From Lactuca virosa (lineage: Eukaryota > Streptophyta > Magnoliopsida > Asterales > Asteraceae), in NCBI GenBank assembly GCA_928212115.1, contig CAKMRJ010004445.1, positions 3,781,379 to 3,845,378 of the forward strand: a DNA stretch of 64,000 nucleotides, in the 5' to 3' direction. The notes under the pieces were generated by a model. The model was not told the DNA's origin and did no database searches. It saw only the letters and a program-made list of their open reading frames with translations. The translations under genes were made by a program, and so were the position numbers. Each line of letters starts with the position of its first letter. The stretch's first letter is position 1. Shown piece by piece: positions 1 to 10,183 of the stretch.

Positions 1-1214
1 TTTTGGTTGCTGGATTTCAGAAAAGTTATATTTATAATATACACGAAATGATCCTGCCTCCGGCTGCCTCTCTCTGTCTGTTCTCTATTTGATAGTCAAA
101 GTATTACACAAAAATTAAATAAATAATTTATGCAATATAATCAATTCAATTTAAGATAGAATTTCCCTAATATATGACCCGAAGTTCAAATTTCACTTTC
201 GTTCCACCTTTAGAAGAGCCCGAACGCACGTTTCATCAACTAATCCGAGAAAATCAAACAATGACCGATCTAGCCCTCCTTTCATTAGAGGATATACAAG
301 CCGTACTAGAGACGGAGATGATCATGGAGTCATTCGTCCAGCGATACCAGCCCAAACAAATTTCGAATTAAAAGGACAATTTCTTCACCTTCTACGAGAA
401 AACTCCTTTTGCCGGAAGAGAAGATGAAGATGCGAACCAACATGTCGAAGCTGTACTCGAAATAACTGACTACTTCAACATTGTTGGAGTAAGCAAAGAT
501 GCAGTCATGCTTAGAGTGTTTCCAATAACCCTACAAGGCGTGCAAAACGTTGGATAAAATCTGAACCTACGATTCCACATGGGGAAGGTTTAAGATCAAA
601 AATTTCTCAAACAATTTAGCCCCACCAGCAAAATTGCGAAGATGAAAATGAAAATTCAAAATTTTCAGCAGCTTGAAGATGAGACACTGTATGATGCTTG
701 GGGACCGTTATAAAGAAATGCTGCAAAATTGTCGACAACATGATCTAACTCCACATCAGGTCGTGCAGACTTTCTATAACGGGATCGATGTTTGTACCGT
801 CAGTTAGTTGACTCTCAAGGACCCATTCCTAAGAAAAATCCAGCTGACGGGAAAGCAATAATCGAGGAACTCGCCCAAACACTCAATCAAGTGGCATTCT
901 TCACGAGATTCATCTTTCCGAAAAAGATCAACAGGAGAAGAGCTCAGATGGCTTGGCAGCATTAAATGCAAAATTGGATGCATTAGGAAGAGACTTGAAA
1001 AAGGTCAATCAGACAATTCATGCTATCCAAGTCGGCTGTGACAACTGTAGTGGACCACATCTTGAAAAGATGTCCATTAGATCAAGATGGGAATCAAAAG
1101 GTTTGATGTATGCTACTCATCTGGAGATAGATACGATGACAGGAAGCCTCGGAAACAACTGGCAACCATTCGATGACTACACGGAAGGAAATGGAGATGC
1201 AAGGGAAATGGAGA
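1..1214 (+). mobile_element. Partial second copy of Athila leader and gag (left of gap)
   Basis: This stretch repeats, almost base for base, the leader and first part of gag found at about 3090-4306, including the start context at 174 (matching 3265). It differs mainly by single-base gains and losses, several in homopolymers, so the gag frame that is open for 303 codons at 3265 breaks after 65 codons here. It stops abruptly at the N gap, and the sequence beyond the gap resumes inside the LTR of the same family. It could be a neighbouring element of a tandem LTR-internal-LTR array. A poorly polished contig end joined to an overlapping contig is more likely. Confidence 0.85.
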
Positions 1215-1227
1215 NNNNNNNNNNNNN
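1215..1227. other. Assembly gap (13 Ns)
   Basis: Thirteen consecutive N characters. The left side is Athila gag and the right side is the middle of an Athila LTR (matching from 10906 in the 3' LTR), so the first ~720 bp of the 5' LTR and any target-site duplication are missing. Confidence 0.99.
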
Positions 1228-2618
1228 GGTTTCGACCCAAAATCCGATCGGTACTATTCATTGCCTAAACGACGTCGTTTTGAGTACCAGATTTGCCAAT
1301 TCCGATTCCATTCCATTTTTAACCATTTTTCTCCACTTTTTCCTATTCTAAACCCATTCCTTTCCAACCAATACTCAATAATTCACCACCTTTAAACTTT
1401 CCAACCATTTATTCCCATCTTTTAATTCTTTTGAATTCTTTTCATTAGATCCAATCTCAATTTATTTCTTTTGGTATTTAATTCTTCCAATTTTTACTAT
1501 AAATACCACCATTTTTCACCACAAAGAGAAGAGAAGAAATTGAATCATACACTTTGATACACAAATTTCTCCATACAATTTCTTACCATATCACCACTAT
1601 ACCAAATTCCACCCAACCTTTGAACCACAATGGGGATTCAAGAGTCAAAAGCTAAGGAATTGAAGATTGCAGTGGCATTAGGGACTACATCGGGTTTGTT
1701 TTATCGACATGTTTAACATTCTCAATATGTTTTCTATGTATGTTGTAACCTTAATTATGAGCTAAATTCTCTTTGCTTTCACTTGGATAATGAAACCTTG
1801 AAAATATGATTTGATTTTATTATTCGGATATTAATTGTTATTTATTTTATCATGCATATTTGATTTTCATTATTGTATATGTTAAGTTTTTGTAATTAAT
1901 TTTCCCATAACTAAGTTAATATTTTAAAAGATCACTTTAATTATATTATCTTGAATCATAAATTTTTCATAACCATTGATATTTATGACTAGTAAAGGAC
2001 ATATTCTAGGAATTGGGCAAAATAAAATACTAAAAATTTAACATGTATATTTTATATCGTACGACCAACTTACGATTCCTATTTGTTTTACTACCACTAA
2101 AATGAATAGTTTGATCAAATGTTTGCATGATACGAATTAATTATGTTAATAAAATTGTTAATTGCATGACAATTGTTTTAATTAATTTATTATCAAAACG
2201 GTAAAAAAATTTAGATCATGATTTTTAACCAATTTTAGAAATCGGTAAATAACTAAATATCCATTGCACTTAATATAAATCATTCATACTAAAGGTGGAA
2301 TTAAATCTAAGTGAAAGCATCCTTATCATTCTTGATTCTTAAAAACCAATTCTTGTTCTATATTTATTCTACACTTTAATTGTTAAAATTCTCATTATTG
2401 TCTTGTTACTAGAAATTCCCCCAAGTTACTTATCTTTTAAGTTAATTAGCGACAAATAGTCTAATATTAAATCATACTCGTTTCCCCAAGTGTTCGACAT
2501 CCGTTCTTACCATTGCTATATTACAAATTCAATTAGGTACACTTGCCTAAGTCGATAGTAAATTCTAGTATCGGTAATTTCAACCTTATAAATTTAAGAC
2601 TAGATAAATTACACATCA
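1228..2618 (+). repeat. Athila 5' LTR, 3' part
   Basis: Colinear with 10906-12313 of the 3' LTR, differing by scattered one-base indels and a few substitutions. It ends ...ACACATCA directly before the PBS region. A TATA box (CTATAAATACC) lies near 1497, so promoter, R and U5 are retained; the start of U3 is lost in the gap. Confidence 0.92.
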
Positions 2619-2624
2619 AGTTTT

Positions 2625-2642
2625 TGGCGCCGTTGCCGGGGA
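2625..2642 (+). other. Primer-binding site, tRNA-Asp type
   Basis: TGGCGCCGTTGCCGGGGA begins seven bases after the LTR end. This is the PBS sequence known for Athila/Tat-group gypsy elements, complementary to the 3' end of tRNA-Asp. Confidence 0.88.
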
Positions 2643-2986
2643 AACGGTTTTATTTGGTTTAGTCTTATTGTTTGTTAGTTAACGTAAAAAAAAAAAAAAA
2701 AAATTTAAATTTTTTTTTCATTTTTAAAAAGAAAATATTAAAAACAAAATTAATAAAAAAAAAGACGAAATTGATTTAAAATATTAATTTTACTTATTAA
2801 AAATTTTAAAAAAAAAATTTTAAAAAAAAAAAATTTAAAAAAAAAAAATTATTATATTTTTTTTCTTTTAATTTAGTATTGCATAAATTTCCTTAGTTGT
2901 AAGTTAATTATAGGTTGTTAAATTTCCTTAGTTAATTATAGATTGTTAAATTTACTTTAAAAAAAAATTTAAAAAATTAAAAAAAA

Positions 2987-2999
2987 TGGTATCAGAGCC
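2987..2999 (+). other. Second PBS-like site, tRNA-iMet type
   Basis: TGGTATCAGAGCC, the usual PBS of Copia and chromovirus elements (initiator tRNA-Met), occurs 345 bp inside the leader of an element that already has a tRNA-Asp PBS. The same 13-mer acts as PBS at 41198, 46980 (minus strand) and 62999 in this window. Confidence 0.7.
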
Positions 3000-3264
3000 A
3001 TGTTTATATTGCATGAATAACCTTATTTAATTCGCGTGTAATACGAGTAATTCTACTTACCAGAACAGAGTTTGGAATTGGTACGTTGGTTTTGGTTGCT
3101 GGATTTCAGAAAAGTTATATTTATAATATACACCGAAATGATCCTGCCTCCCGGCTGCCTCTCTCTGTCTGTTCTCTATTTGATAGTCAAAGTATTACAC
3201 AAAAATTAAATAAATAATTTATGCAATATAATCAATTCAATTTAAGATAGAATTTCCCTAATAT

Positions 3265-4176
3265 ATGACCCGAAGTTCAAATTTCACTTTCGTTCCACCT
3301 TTAGAAGAGCCCGAACGCACGTTTCATCAACTAATCCGAAAGAGAAAACAAAAAATGACCGATCTAGCCCTCCTTTCATTAGAGGAATATACAAGCCGTA
3401 CTAGAGACGGAGATGATCATGGAGTCATTCGTCCAGCGATACCAGCCCAAACAAATTTCGAATTAAAAGGACAATTTCTTCACCTTCTACGAGAAACTCC
3501 TTTTGCCGGAAGAGAAGATGAAGATGCGAACCAACATGTCGAAGCTGTACTCGAAATAGCTGACTACTTCAACATTGTTGGAGTAAGCAAAGATGCAGTC
3601 ATGCTTAGAGTGTTTCCAATAACACTACAAGGAGCTGCAAAACGTTGGATAAAATCTGAACCTACGATTACCACATGGGAAGGTTTAAGATCAAAATTTA
3701 CAAAACAATTTAGCCCACCATGCAAAATTGCGAAGATGAAAATGAAAATTCAAAATTTTCAGCAGCTTGAAGATGAGACACTGTATGATGCTTGGGACCG
3801 TTATAAAGAAATGCTGCAAAATTGTCCACAACATGATCTAAATCCACATCAGGTCGTGCAGACTTTCTATAACGGGATCGATGTTTGTACCCGTCAGTTA
3901 GTTGACTCTCAAGGACCCATTCCTAAGAAAAATCCAGCTGACGGGAAAGCAATAATCGAGGAACTCGCCCAACACTCACATCAGTGGCATTCTTCACGAG
4001 ATTCATCTTTCCGAAAAAGATCAACAGGAGAGAGCTCAGATGGCTTGGCAGCATTAAATGCAAAATTGGATGCATTAGGAAGAGACATGAAAAAGGTCAA
4101 TCAGACAATTCATGCTATCCAAGTCGGCTGTGTGACAACTGTAGTGGACCACATCTTGAAAGAGATTGTCCATTAG
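3265..4176 (+). CDS. gag: Athila gag, N-terminal part
   Basis: Open for 303 codons from an ATG shared with the left copy (174). The middle (roughly residues 90-210) is a Retrotrans_gag domain, with the typical W-K/F-x-KF and Y-x-x-Y-K-x-ML-x-x-CPxH patterns. It makes the capsid of the virus-like particle. The frame is lost near 4130-4175, where the CCHC-like segment (C-DNCSGPHLERDCP) lies in the +1 frame, and coding similarity resumes in the frame opening at 4392. The break is a small indel rather than a natural stop. Confidence 0.85.
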   Translation: MTRSSNFTFVPPLEEPERTFHQLIRKRKQKMTDLALLSLEEYTSRTRDGDDHGVIRPAIPAQTNFELKGQFLHLLRETPFAGREDEDANQHVEAVLEIADYFNIVGVSKDAVMLRVFPITLQGAAKRWIKSEPTITTWEGLRSKFTKQFSPPCKIAKMKMKIQNFQQLEDETLYDAWDRYKEMLQNCPQHDLNPHQVVQTFYNGIDVCTRQLVDSQGPIPKKNPADGKAIIEELAQHSHQWHSSRDSSFRKRSTGESSDGLAALNAKLDALGRDMKKVNQTIHAIQVGCVTTVVDHILKEIVH

Positions 4177-4391
4177 ATCAAGATGGGAATCAAAAGGTTG
4201 ATGTATGCTACTCATCTGGAGATAGATACGATGAAAGGAAGCCTCGGAACAACTGGAAACCATTCGATGAATACAAGAAGGAAATGGAGATGCAAGGGAA
4301 ATGGAGACAAAGCGGTCAAGGTTTCTACCAAAAAACCCACCATTGGAGCAAATTGTGCAAGAAAAGAAGCCAACTTTCGAAGAAATGATGG

Positions 4392-5669
4392 ATGGCCAGA
4401 TTTGCAGAAGCATCTGATAAAAGACATCGAGATACAGAAGAGTTGGTGAAAAGAATCGGATCAACAACTGAAACTGCTCTAAGAAATCAGCAAGCTTCGA
4501 TGTTGAACATCGAAAACCAAATCGGGCAAATTTCGAGAGTACTACAAGAGCGATTTCCTGGAACATTACCAAGTAACACTGAGACAAATCCGACTGCTCA
4601 TGTCAAAGCAATAACAACTCGAACTGGAAAAAATCTTGAGCCGTTAGTTCCAGTTCATACTAACGAACCTTCTACTATTTCACAATCCCAAGAGAAGGAA
4701 AAAGAACCAGTTCCGGTTGAGACAACTACATCCACTCCAGTTGTCAAACCATATAGGCCACCAATTCCTTTCCCTCAACGCTTGAGGAAGGAAAAAGAGG
4801 AGGAGGACTATCGCAAATTCATCGATCATATCAAATCCTTGCATATCAACATCCCATTCATTGAAGCTATGGCTCAAATGCCCAAATATGCAAAATTTCT
4901 GAAAGATTTGCTTGTTAACCGAAAGAAAATGGAGGAAGCTTCAAGTGTAGTATTAAACGAACAATGTTCAGCAGCCATGTTGAACAAACTTCCTCAGAAA
5001 ATGAGAGATCCAGGAAGTCTGACTTTACCGTGCCAATTTGGTAATTTGGGTCTCAGCCATGCTCTGGCTGATTCAGGAGCAAGTATAAATCTTATGCCAT
5101 ATTCGTTTTACAAGAAACTTGATTTACCTGAACCAAAACCAATTCGAATGGCAATCCATCTGGCAAACAAATCAGTGACGTATCCAAAAGGGATAGTGGA
5201 GGACTTACTGGTGAAAGTTGACAAGTTCGTATTTCCTGCAGATTTTGTAGTGCTTGATATGGAAGAAGACAATGAAGTTCCTATTATTTTGGGAAGACCA
5301 TTCTTAAGCACTGCAAGAGCATTAGTTGACATTCATGGATCAAAGTTGACACTAAGAGTCGGAACTGATGCTATCACCTTCGGTCTTGATAGAGCAATGA
5401 AGCACTCCAAGGTGAGTGATGATGAAGTTTTCTTTGCTGATGTTTTTGATAACTTATTGGAAAATGAGATATTGGAAGTAAAAGATAAAGACATTGAAAG
5501 CATGATGCAACTTGGAGAAGATACGTTTGATGCTGAAAAAGATCTGGAAGAACTGGAAAAGCTGCTGGAGGAGATTAATCAAAAAGAAGACTACACGGAT
5601 AGTAAATCAGAAAAAGAGGAAGCACACCAAAAGAAACACCTTTTGACTCCGATGTCAAAAGTGAGTTGA
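4392..5669 (+). CDS. Athila gag C-terminus and aspartic protease
   Basis: 425 codons. The first third continues gag after the knuckle and is rich in E, K, Q and T. The protease is at about residues 205-330, with the catalytic triad D-S-G in LADSGASINLMPYSF and the distal flap-like IILGRPFLSTA. It would process the Gag-Pol polyprotein in the particle. The tail is acidic (roughly residues 345-425) and runs toward RT. A frame break near 5660-5750 separates it from RT. Confidence 0.87.
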   Translation: MARFAEASDKRHRDTEELVKRIGSTTETALRNQQASMLNIENQIGQISRVLQERFPGTLPSNTETNPTAHVKAITTRTGKNLEPLVPVHTNEPSTISQSQEKEKEPVPVETTTSTPVVKPYRPPIPFPQRLRKEKEEEDYRKFIDHIKSLHINIPFIEAMAQMPKYAKFLKDLLVNRKKMEEASSVVLNEQCSAAMLNKLPQKMRDPGSLTLPCQFGNLGLSHALADSGASINLMPYSFYKKLDLPEPKPIRMAIHLANKSVTYPKGIVEDLLVKVDKFVFPADFVVLDMEEDNEVPIILGRPFLSTARALVDIHGSKLTLRVGTDAITFGLDRAMKHSKVSDDEVFFADVFDNLLENEILEVKDKDIESMMQLGEDTFDAEKDLEELEKLLEEINQKEDYTDSKSEKEEAHQKKHLLTPMSKVS

Positions 5670-5753
5670 AAGTTTTACCTGATCATTTGGAGTACGCATA
5701 CCTAGGAAATAATGAGCAATTCCCTGTGATCATCGCTGCAAATCTCTCACCGC

Positions 5754-6926
5754 ATGAAAAAGAGGTTGATTGAAGTTTTGAAAAAGAGAAAGCAAGCTAT
5801 AGCATGGAATATTTCTGATATCAAAGGAATAAATCCATCCTATTGTTCTCACAAAATTTTGATGGAAGAAGGATCAAAACCAGCAGTCCAACCACAAAGG
5901 CGATTGAACCCGAAAATGCAAGAAGTTGTGAGAAAAGAGATCGTAAAACTCTTAGATTCGGGAATGATCTACCCTATTTCAGACAGTCCATGGGTAAGCC
6001 CCATTCACATTGTCCCAAAGAAGGGAGGAATGACCATCATAATCAATGAAAAGAATGAGCTGATACCAACAAGAACAGTTACAGGGTGGCGAGTGTGCAT
6101 CGATTATCGAAAGTTAAATGATGCATCCCGCAAAGACCATTTCCCCCTTCCTTTTATCGATCAGATGCTAGAACGTCTTTCTGGAAATGCTTACTATTGT
6201 TTCCTAGATGGTTTCTCAGGATACTTTCAAATTCCTATCGTTCCTGAAGATCAAGAAAAGACAACATTCACTTGCCCATACGGAACTTTTGCATACAGAC
6301 GAATGCCATTCGGACTTTGCAATGCTCCTGCAACCTTCCAAAGATGCATGACAGCCATTTTCCACGACATGGTGGAAAACTTCATGGAAGTGTTTATGGA
6401 TGATTTTTCAGTGTTTGGAGATTCCTTTGATGCATGTTTAGCTAATCTAGACAAAATGCTTGCTAGATGCGAAGAATCAAATCTGGTTTTGAACTGGGAG
6501 AAATGTCATTTCATGGTGCAAGAAGGCATTGTACTAGGGCATAAAATCTCCAAGGAGGGGATTGAGGTGGACAAAGCGAAAATAGAGACAATATCAAAAT
6601 TGCCACCTCCAACCAACGTCAAAGGGGTCAGAAGTTTTCTAGGTCATGCAGGATTTTACAGAAGGTTCATAAAAGATTTTTCAAAAATCACGCGCCCTTT
6701 GACTCAACTTCTGTTAAAGGAAGCAAAGTTTAATTTTTCTTCAGATTGTTTAAATGCTTTCAACAATTTAAAAGAAAAATTAACAACAGCCCCGATAATG
6801 GTCGCTCCAAATTGGAATTTGCCATTTGAATTAATGTGTGATGCTAGTGATTTTGCAGTGGAGCAGTTATGGGACAAAGAATTGAGAAACATTTTCAGCC
6901 AATCTACTATGCCAGCAAGACGTTAA
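5754..6926 (+). CDS. Athila reverse transcriptase
   Basis: RVT_1 domain with the WRVCIDYRKLNDASRKD motif near residue 115, the DGFSGYFQI block, GLCNAPATFQRCM, and a catalytic FMDD box (VFMDDFSVFGD) in place of YxDD. The FMDD variant is common in Athila/Tat. The connection to RNase H starts at about residue 290 (FLGHAGFYRRFIKDFS). The frame fails near 6870 and RNase H continues in another frame. Confidence 0.93.
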   Translation: MKKRLIEVLKKRKQAIAWNISDIKGINPSYCSHKILMEEGSKPAVQPQRRLNPKMQEVVRKEIVKLLDSGMIYPISDSPWVSPIHIVPKKGGMTIIINEKNELIPTRTVTGWRVCIDYRKLNDASRKDHFPLPFIDQMLERLSGNAYYCFLDGFSGYFQIPIVPEDQEKTTFTCPYGTFAYRRMPFGLCNAPATFQRCMTAIFHDMVENFMEVFMDDFSVFGDSFDACLANLDKMLARCEESNLVLNWEKCHFMVQEGIVLGHKISKEGIEVDKAKIETISKLPPPTNVKGVRSFLGHAGFYRRFIKDFSKITRPLTQLLLKEAKFNFSSDCLNAFNNLKEKLTTAPIMVAPNWNLPFELMCDASDFAVEQLWDKELRNIFSQSTMPARR

Positions 6927-7327
6927 ACCCCGCTCAAGCAAATTACACCACAACTGAAAAAGAATTGCTTGCTGTGGTTTATGCTTTTGAGAAATTTCGC
7001 TCTTACTTGATCTTGTCAAAAACTATTGTCTTTACTGATCATGCTGCCTTGAAGTATTTATTCAGGAAAGAAGACTCTAAGCAACGATTAATTCGTTGGA
7101 TCATGTTACTCCAAGAATTTGACATCGAGATTAAAGACAAGAAAGGCATGGAAAATGTGGCTGCTGATCATTTGTCCAGATTAGAGAATCCCAACATCGA
7201 AGAACTCAAGGAATCTGAAATAAATGACAAATTTCCAGATGAATCCTTGATGATGATAGGTGAAGAGGTACCTTGGTATGCAGACATTGTAAACTACTTG
7301 GCTGCAGGATTTTTTTTAAAGGAATGA
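6869..7327 (+). CDS. Athila RNase H
   Basis: 152 codons overlapping the end of the RT frame. It shows the gypsy RNase H pattern: YYASKTLNPAQANYTTTEKE near the start, the FTDHAALKYL motif, and the C-terminal ADHLSR typical of the RH/linker before integrase. It removes the RNA template during cDNA synthesis. A break at a run of eight T (7308-7315) ends the frame before integrase, a typical place for a one-base error. Confidence 0.9.
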   Translation: MGQRIEKHFQPIYYASKTLNPAQANYTTTEKELLAVVYAFEKFRSYLILSKTIVFTDHAALKYLFRKEDSKQRLIRWIMLLQEFDIEIKDKKGMENVAADHLSRLENPNIEELKESEINDKFPDESLMMIGEEVPWYADIVNYLAAGFFLKE

Positions 7328-7454
7328 CACATCAACAAAGAAGAAATTTTTTTCGGACCTCAAGCACTATTATTGGGATGACCCTTACTTATTCCGAAGT
7401 TGCGCGGATAATGTAGTAAGGAGATGCGTATTCGGAAAAGAAAGTCGTGAGATC

Positions 7455-8360
7455 ATGAAAGGATGTCACGCTGGACCGACTGGGGGGCATCATGGTGCTA
7501 ATTACACAGCAAGAAAAATCTTTGATGCTGGATTTTACTGGCCTACGATTTTCAAAGATGCTCACATCTTCGTGAAAGAATGTGATGCATGTCAAAGGGC
7601 CGGTAACATCTCTTCCCGAAATGAGATGCCCCAAAACAGCATCCAAGTATGTGAAATTTTTGACGTTTGGGGAATCGATTTTATGGGACCATTTCCTTCC
7701 TCACGAGGAAACAAATATATTTTGGTAGCTGTTGACTACGTATCAAAGTGGGCTGAAGCGAAAGCTTTACCCACTAACGATGCTCGTGTAGTAGTCAAGT
7801 TTTTAAAGAATCTGTTTTCACGTTTTGGTTTCCCTAAAGCTTTGATCAGTGACAGGGGTACACACTTCTGCAATACCCAACTGGAAAAGGTTTTGCAAAA
7901 ATATGGTGTTCACCATAGAATCGCAACGGCCTATCATCCACAAACCAGTGGGCAAACTGAAGTCACAAATCGAGCTTTAAAAAGAATTCTGGAACGATCA
8001 GTGGGAAGTAACAAGAAGGAATGGGCAGATAAACTTAATGATGCGCTGTGGGCATTTCGAACTGCATACAAAACACCTATTGGTAGTACACCATATAGGA
8101 TGGTCTTTGGAAAAGCATGTCATTTGCCAGTCGAAATCGAACATAAAGCATTTTGGGCATTGAAATCATGCAACTTTGATCCTGTGGAAATTAAAACTAA
8201 CCGTCTTATGCAGATGAATGCTCTGGAAGAATTAAGGGATGAAGCTTATGGAAACTCTCAAATCTACAAAGAGAAATCAAAGAAATGGCATGATAAAAGA
8301 TTAACAGAGACAAAAAATTTACCCCTGGAGAAAAAGTATTGCTATTCAATTCCAGGTTGA
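7455..8360 (+). CDS. Athila integrase, zinc-binding and core
   Basis: The H2C2 zinc finger is at the start (GGHHG ... CDACQRAG). The rve catalytic core is at about residues 65-215, with the first catalytic Asp in WGIDFMGPF, the second in LISDRGTHF, and Glu in the TSGQTEVTNR segment (DDE triad). It inserts the cDNA into host DNA. The C-terminal part continues in a different frame from 8339. Confidence 0.93.
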   Translation: MKGCHAGPTGGHHGANYTARKIFDAGFYWPTIFKDAHIFVKECDACQRAGNISSRNEMPQNSIQVCEIFDVWGIDFMGPFPSSRGNKYILVAVDYVSKWAEAKALPTNDARVVVKFLKNLFSRFGFPKALISDRGTHFCNTQLEKVLQKYGVHHRIATAYHPQTSGQTEVTNRALKRILERSVGSNKKEWADKLNDALWAFRTAYKTPIGSTPYRMVFGKACHLPVEIEHKAFWALKSCNFDPVEIKTNRLMQMNALEELRDEAYGNSQIYKEKSKKWHDKRLTETKNLPLEKKYCYSIPG

Positions 8361-8566
8361 AACTTTTTCCAGGTAAACTGAAGACGCGTTGGTACGGTCC
8401 ATTCACAATAAAAGAAGTCTTTTCACATGGTGCAATCGAACTAATTGGAAAAGATGGAGAAAGCTTTAAGGTAAATGGACATCGAGTGAAGCATTACCAG
8501 GAAGGAATGTTAGAAGAAGAAGAAGAGAAAGAGGATATACCCCTCCAACTCACTGAAAACAATTAA
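8339..8566 (+). CDS. Athila integrase C-terminus
   Basis: 75 codons in the frame after the break at about 8340. It contains the GKLKTRWYGPFTIKEVF pattern that closes Athila integrases (GPF-like module) and ends in an acidic tail. No chromodomain follows, consistent with Athila rather than a chromovirus. Confidence 0.85.
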   Translation: MLFNSRLKLFPGKLKTRWYGPFTIKEVFSHGAIELIGKDGESFKVNGHRVKHYQEGMLEEEEEKEDIPLQLTENN

Positions 8567-10183
8567 GTGAGGGGTAGAGTCTGGCTCATGACTCAGTTAA
8601 AAAGAAGCGCTTGCGGGAGGCAACCCGATGTTTGTTTTGATTTTTAAATTTGGTGTGTTTATTTTCTGTATGTTTGGTGTGAATTTTCTTTTTAGTTTGT
8701 GTTTTCAATAAAAGTGATTTTTAATGGTTTTATTTTTCTGTGAAAGTTACTTTTCAGCTTAGAAACAGGTGATGGTGAGAATGGTGTAAAGTAAATTTCT
8801 GAAGTACAAATTACAATTGGAGCAATGACATCACATAAGTGTGGGGTGATTCCCCACAAAGAGCAGGATGGAGAACTGAAGCTAACACTGACCAACGGGA
8901 GAGCATTATTCGAAGGATGAAGCAAGTGTTCGGCCGACACAAGTCAAATCCAATTCACTCAGCGAAAAGGAGTAATTGATCTAATAACGCAATGTGTACT
9001 TGGCCAGTATACAAAGCGTTAAATTCAAGAATTTGCGAAGAGAATCCCAACAAATTGCATTACGCGACGCGTCCAAATATTATACGCGACACGTAAATGC
9101 ACCTGTTCAGAGAAATTATGCGGAAAAAGATTTAGATGCCACACTTGCCTAAATCTCCAGCTGGTTCAAAAAGAAAAGATTTACATGCAATTCAACATTA
9201 CAAACAGAAAAGTGCACTCAACACTTGTCCTACGCAAATCAGGATTTCGACCTCGCCACTGCAATACCCCAGGGGAGTCTGTTCCTTTTTCTCCCTTTTT
9301 ACTTTTATGTGCTTTAATTTTACATACAATGGGGACATTGTATGATTTAAGTGTGGGGTAGGGGGTCGAATAAGGAAACCAAGCATTTTTGATAAAAATT
9401 AAAAAGTTTTATTGTGTTGAAACTTAAGTTGTTAACGTTGTGTGGGATGATTCAATGCGAACTCAAATGTTTAATTGAACCAATAGTATGTTATAGTACA
9501 TTTGTGGCTTCCCTATCCTAGTGAAATCATGGAACAAAAACACAACCTTGCTTAGTTTGAGGGCCATAATATGTTTAGCATCGTGTACCAGAAATATATC
9601 CAGGAGAGCTTATGTAGTCATTGCACTCTAGACTAATATCTCTAACCAATAAGAGTTGAAGTTAAGATCCCTTGCTTAAGCATATGTTTTTATTTTTAGG
9701 ATTTTTAGATTGAAAAAAAAAAAGTTACAAAGTTGAGAATAAGAGTCTACAAAGCTATGAAGATCAAGAAATATCATGAAGAAAAGTTCAAAAAAAAATC
9801 AATGAAGACTCTAGAATAAAGGCTATTTGCCAAGTTATTAGTTATTGTAATTTTTATTTCTAGGTTATTTTTCCATATGTATGCTTGGGGACTTAGTAAA
9901 AATACTTTGAGGTTAAGAAAGATTTCTGAGGATATATTCGGAGGGATGCATAAAATGAATGTTGTTCAAAAGAAGTGGGCAAGTGTTTATGAAGATTGTG
10001 AGTATTTAGGATTGGGGAAGTTTTAAGAATCATTAGACACAAATGTATGCATTGAGTTTTCGATGTAATGGCTGGGTTCAAGTTGGATTGTTTTAAACAA
10101 TGTTGGTGATGAAGGTTTTGATATGATGACATGCTAAAGTTAGTTTTGCTTGAGGACAAGCAAAGTTCAAGTGTGGGGTATTT
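8567..10183 (+). other. Athila 3' noncoding region with three polypurine-like tracts
   Basis: About 1.6 kb with no convincing ORF. Athila elements often carry an env-like frame here; none is recognisable. The sequence AGTGTGGGGT occurs three times, at about 8839, 9349 and 10170. The last copy lies directly before the 3' LTR and is the working polypurine tract. A short inverted motif (CGGGAGGCAACCCG, about 8616) lies just after pol. Confidence 0.75.

Larger units (their letters stand above)
2619..3264 (+). other. Athila untranslated leader
   Basis: About 650 bp between LTR and gag start. It opens with the tRNA-Asp PBS, then a very A/T-rich stretch (2680-2985) with long A runs, then a second PBS-like site for initiator tRNA-Met at 2987. 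No convincing ORF is present. Confidence 0.8.

Noticed and set aside
8692..10159. Short ORFs after Athila integrase as an env-like gene
   Set aside because: All are under 90 codons, on both strands and without shared signature; the region is noncoding as read.
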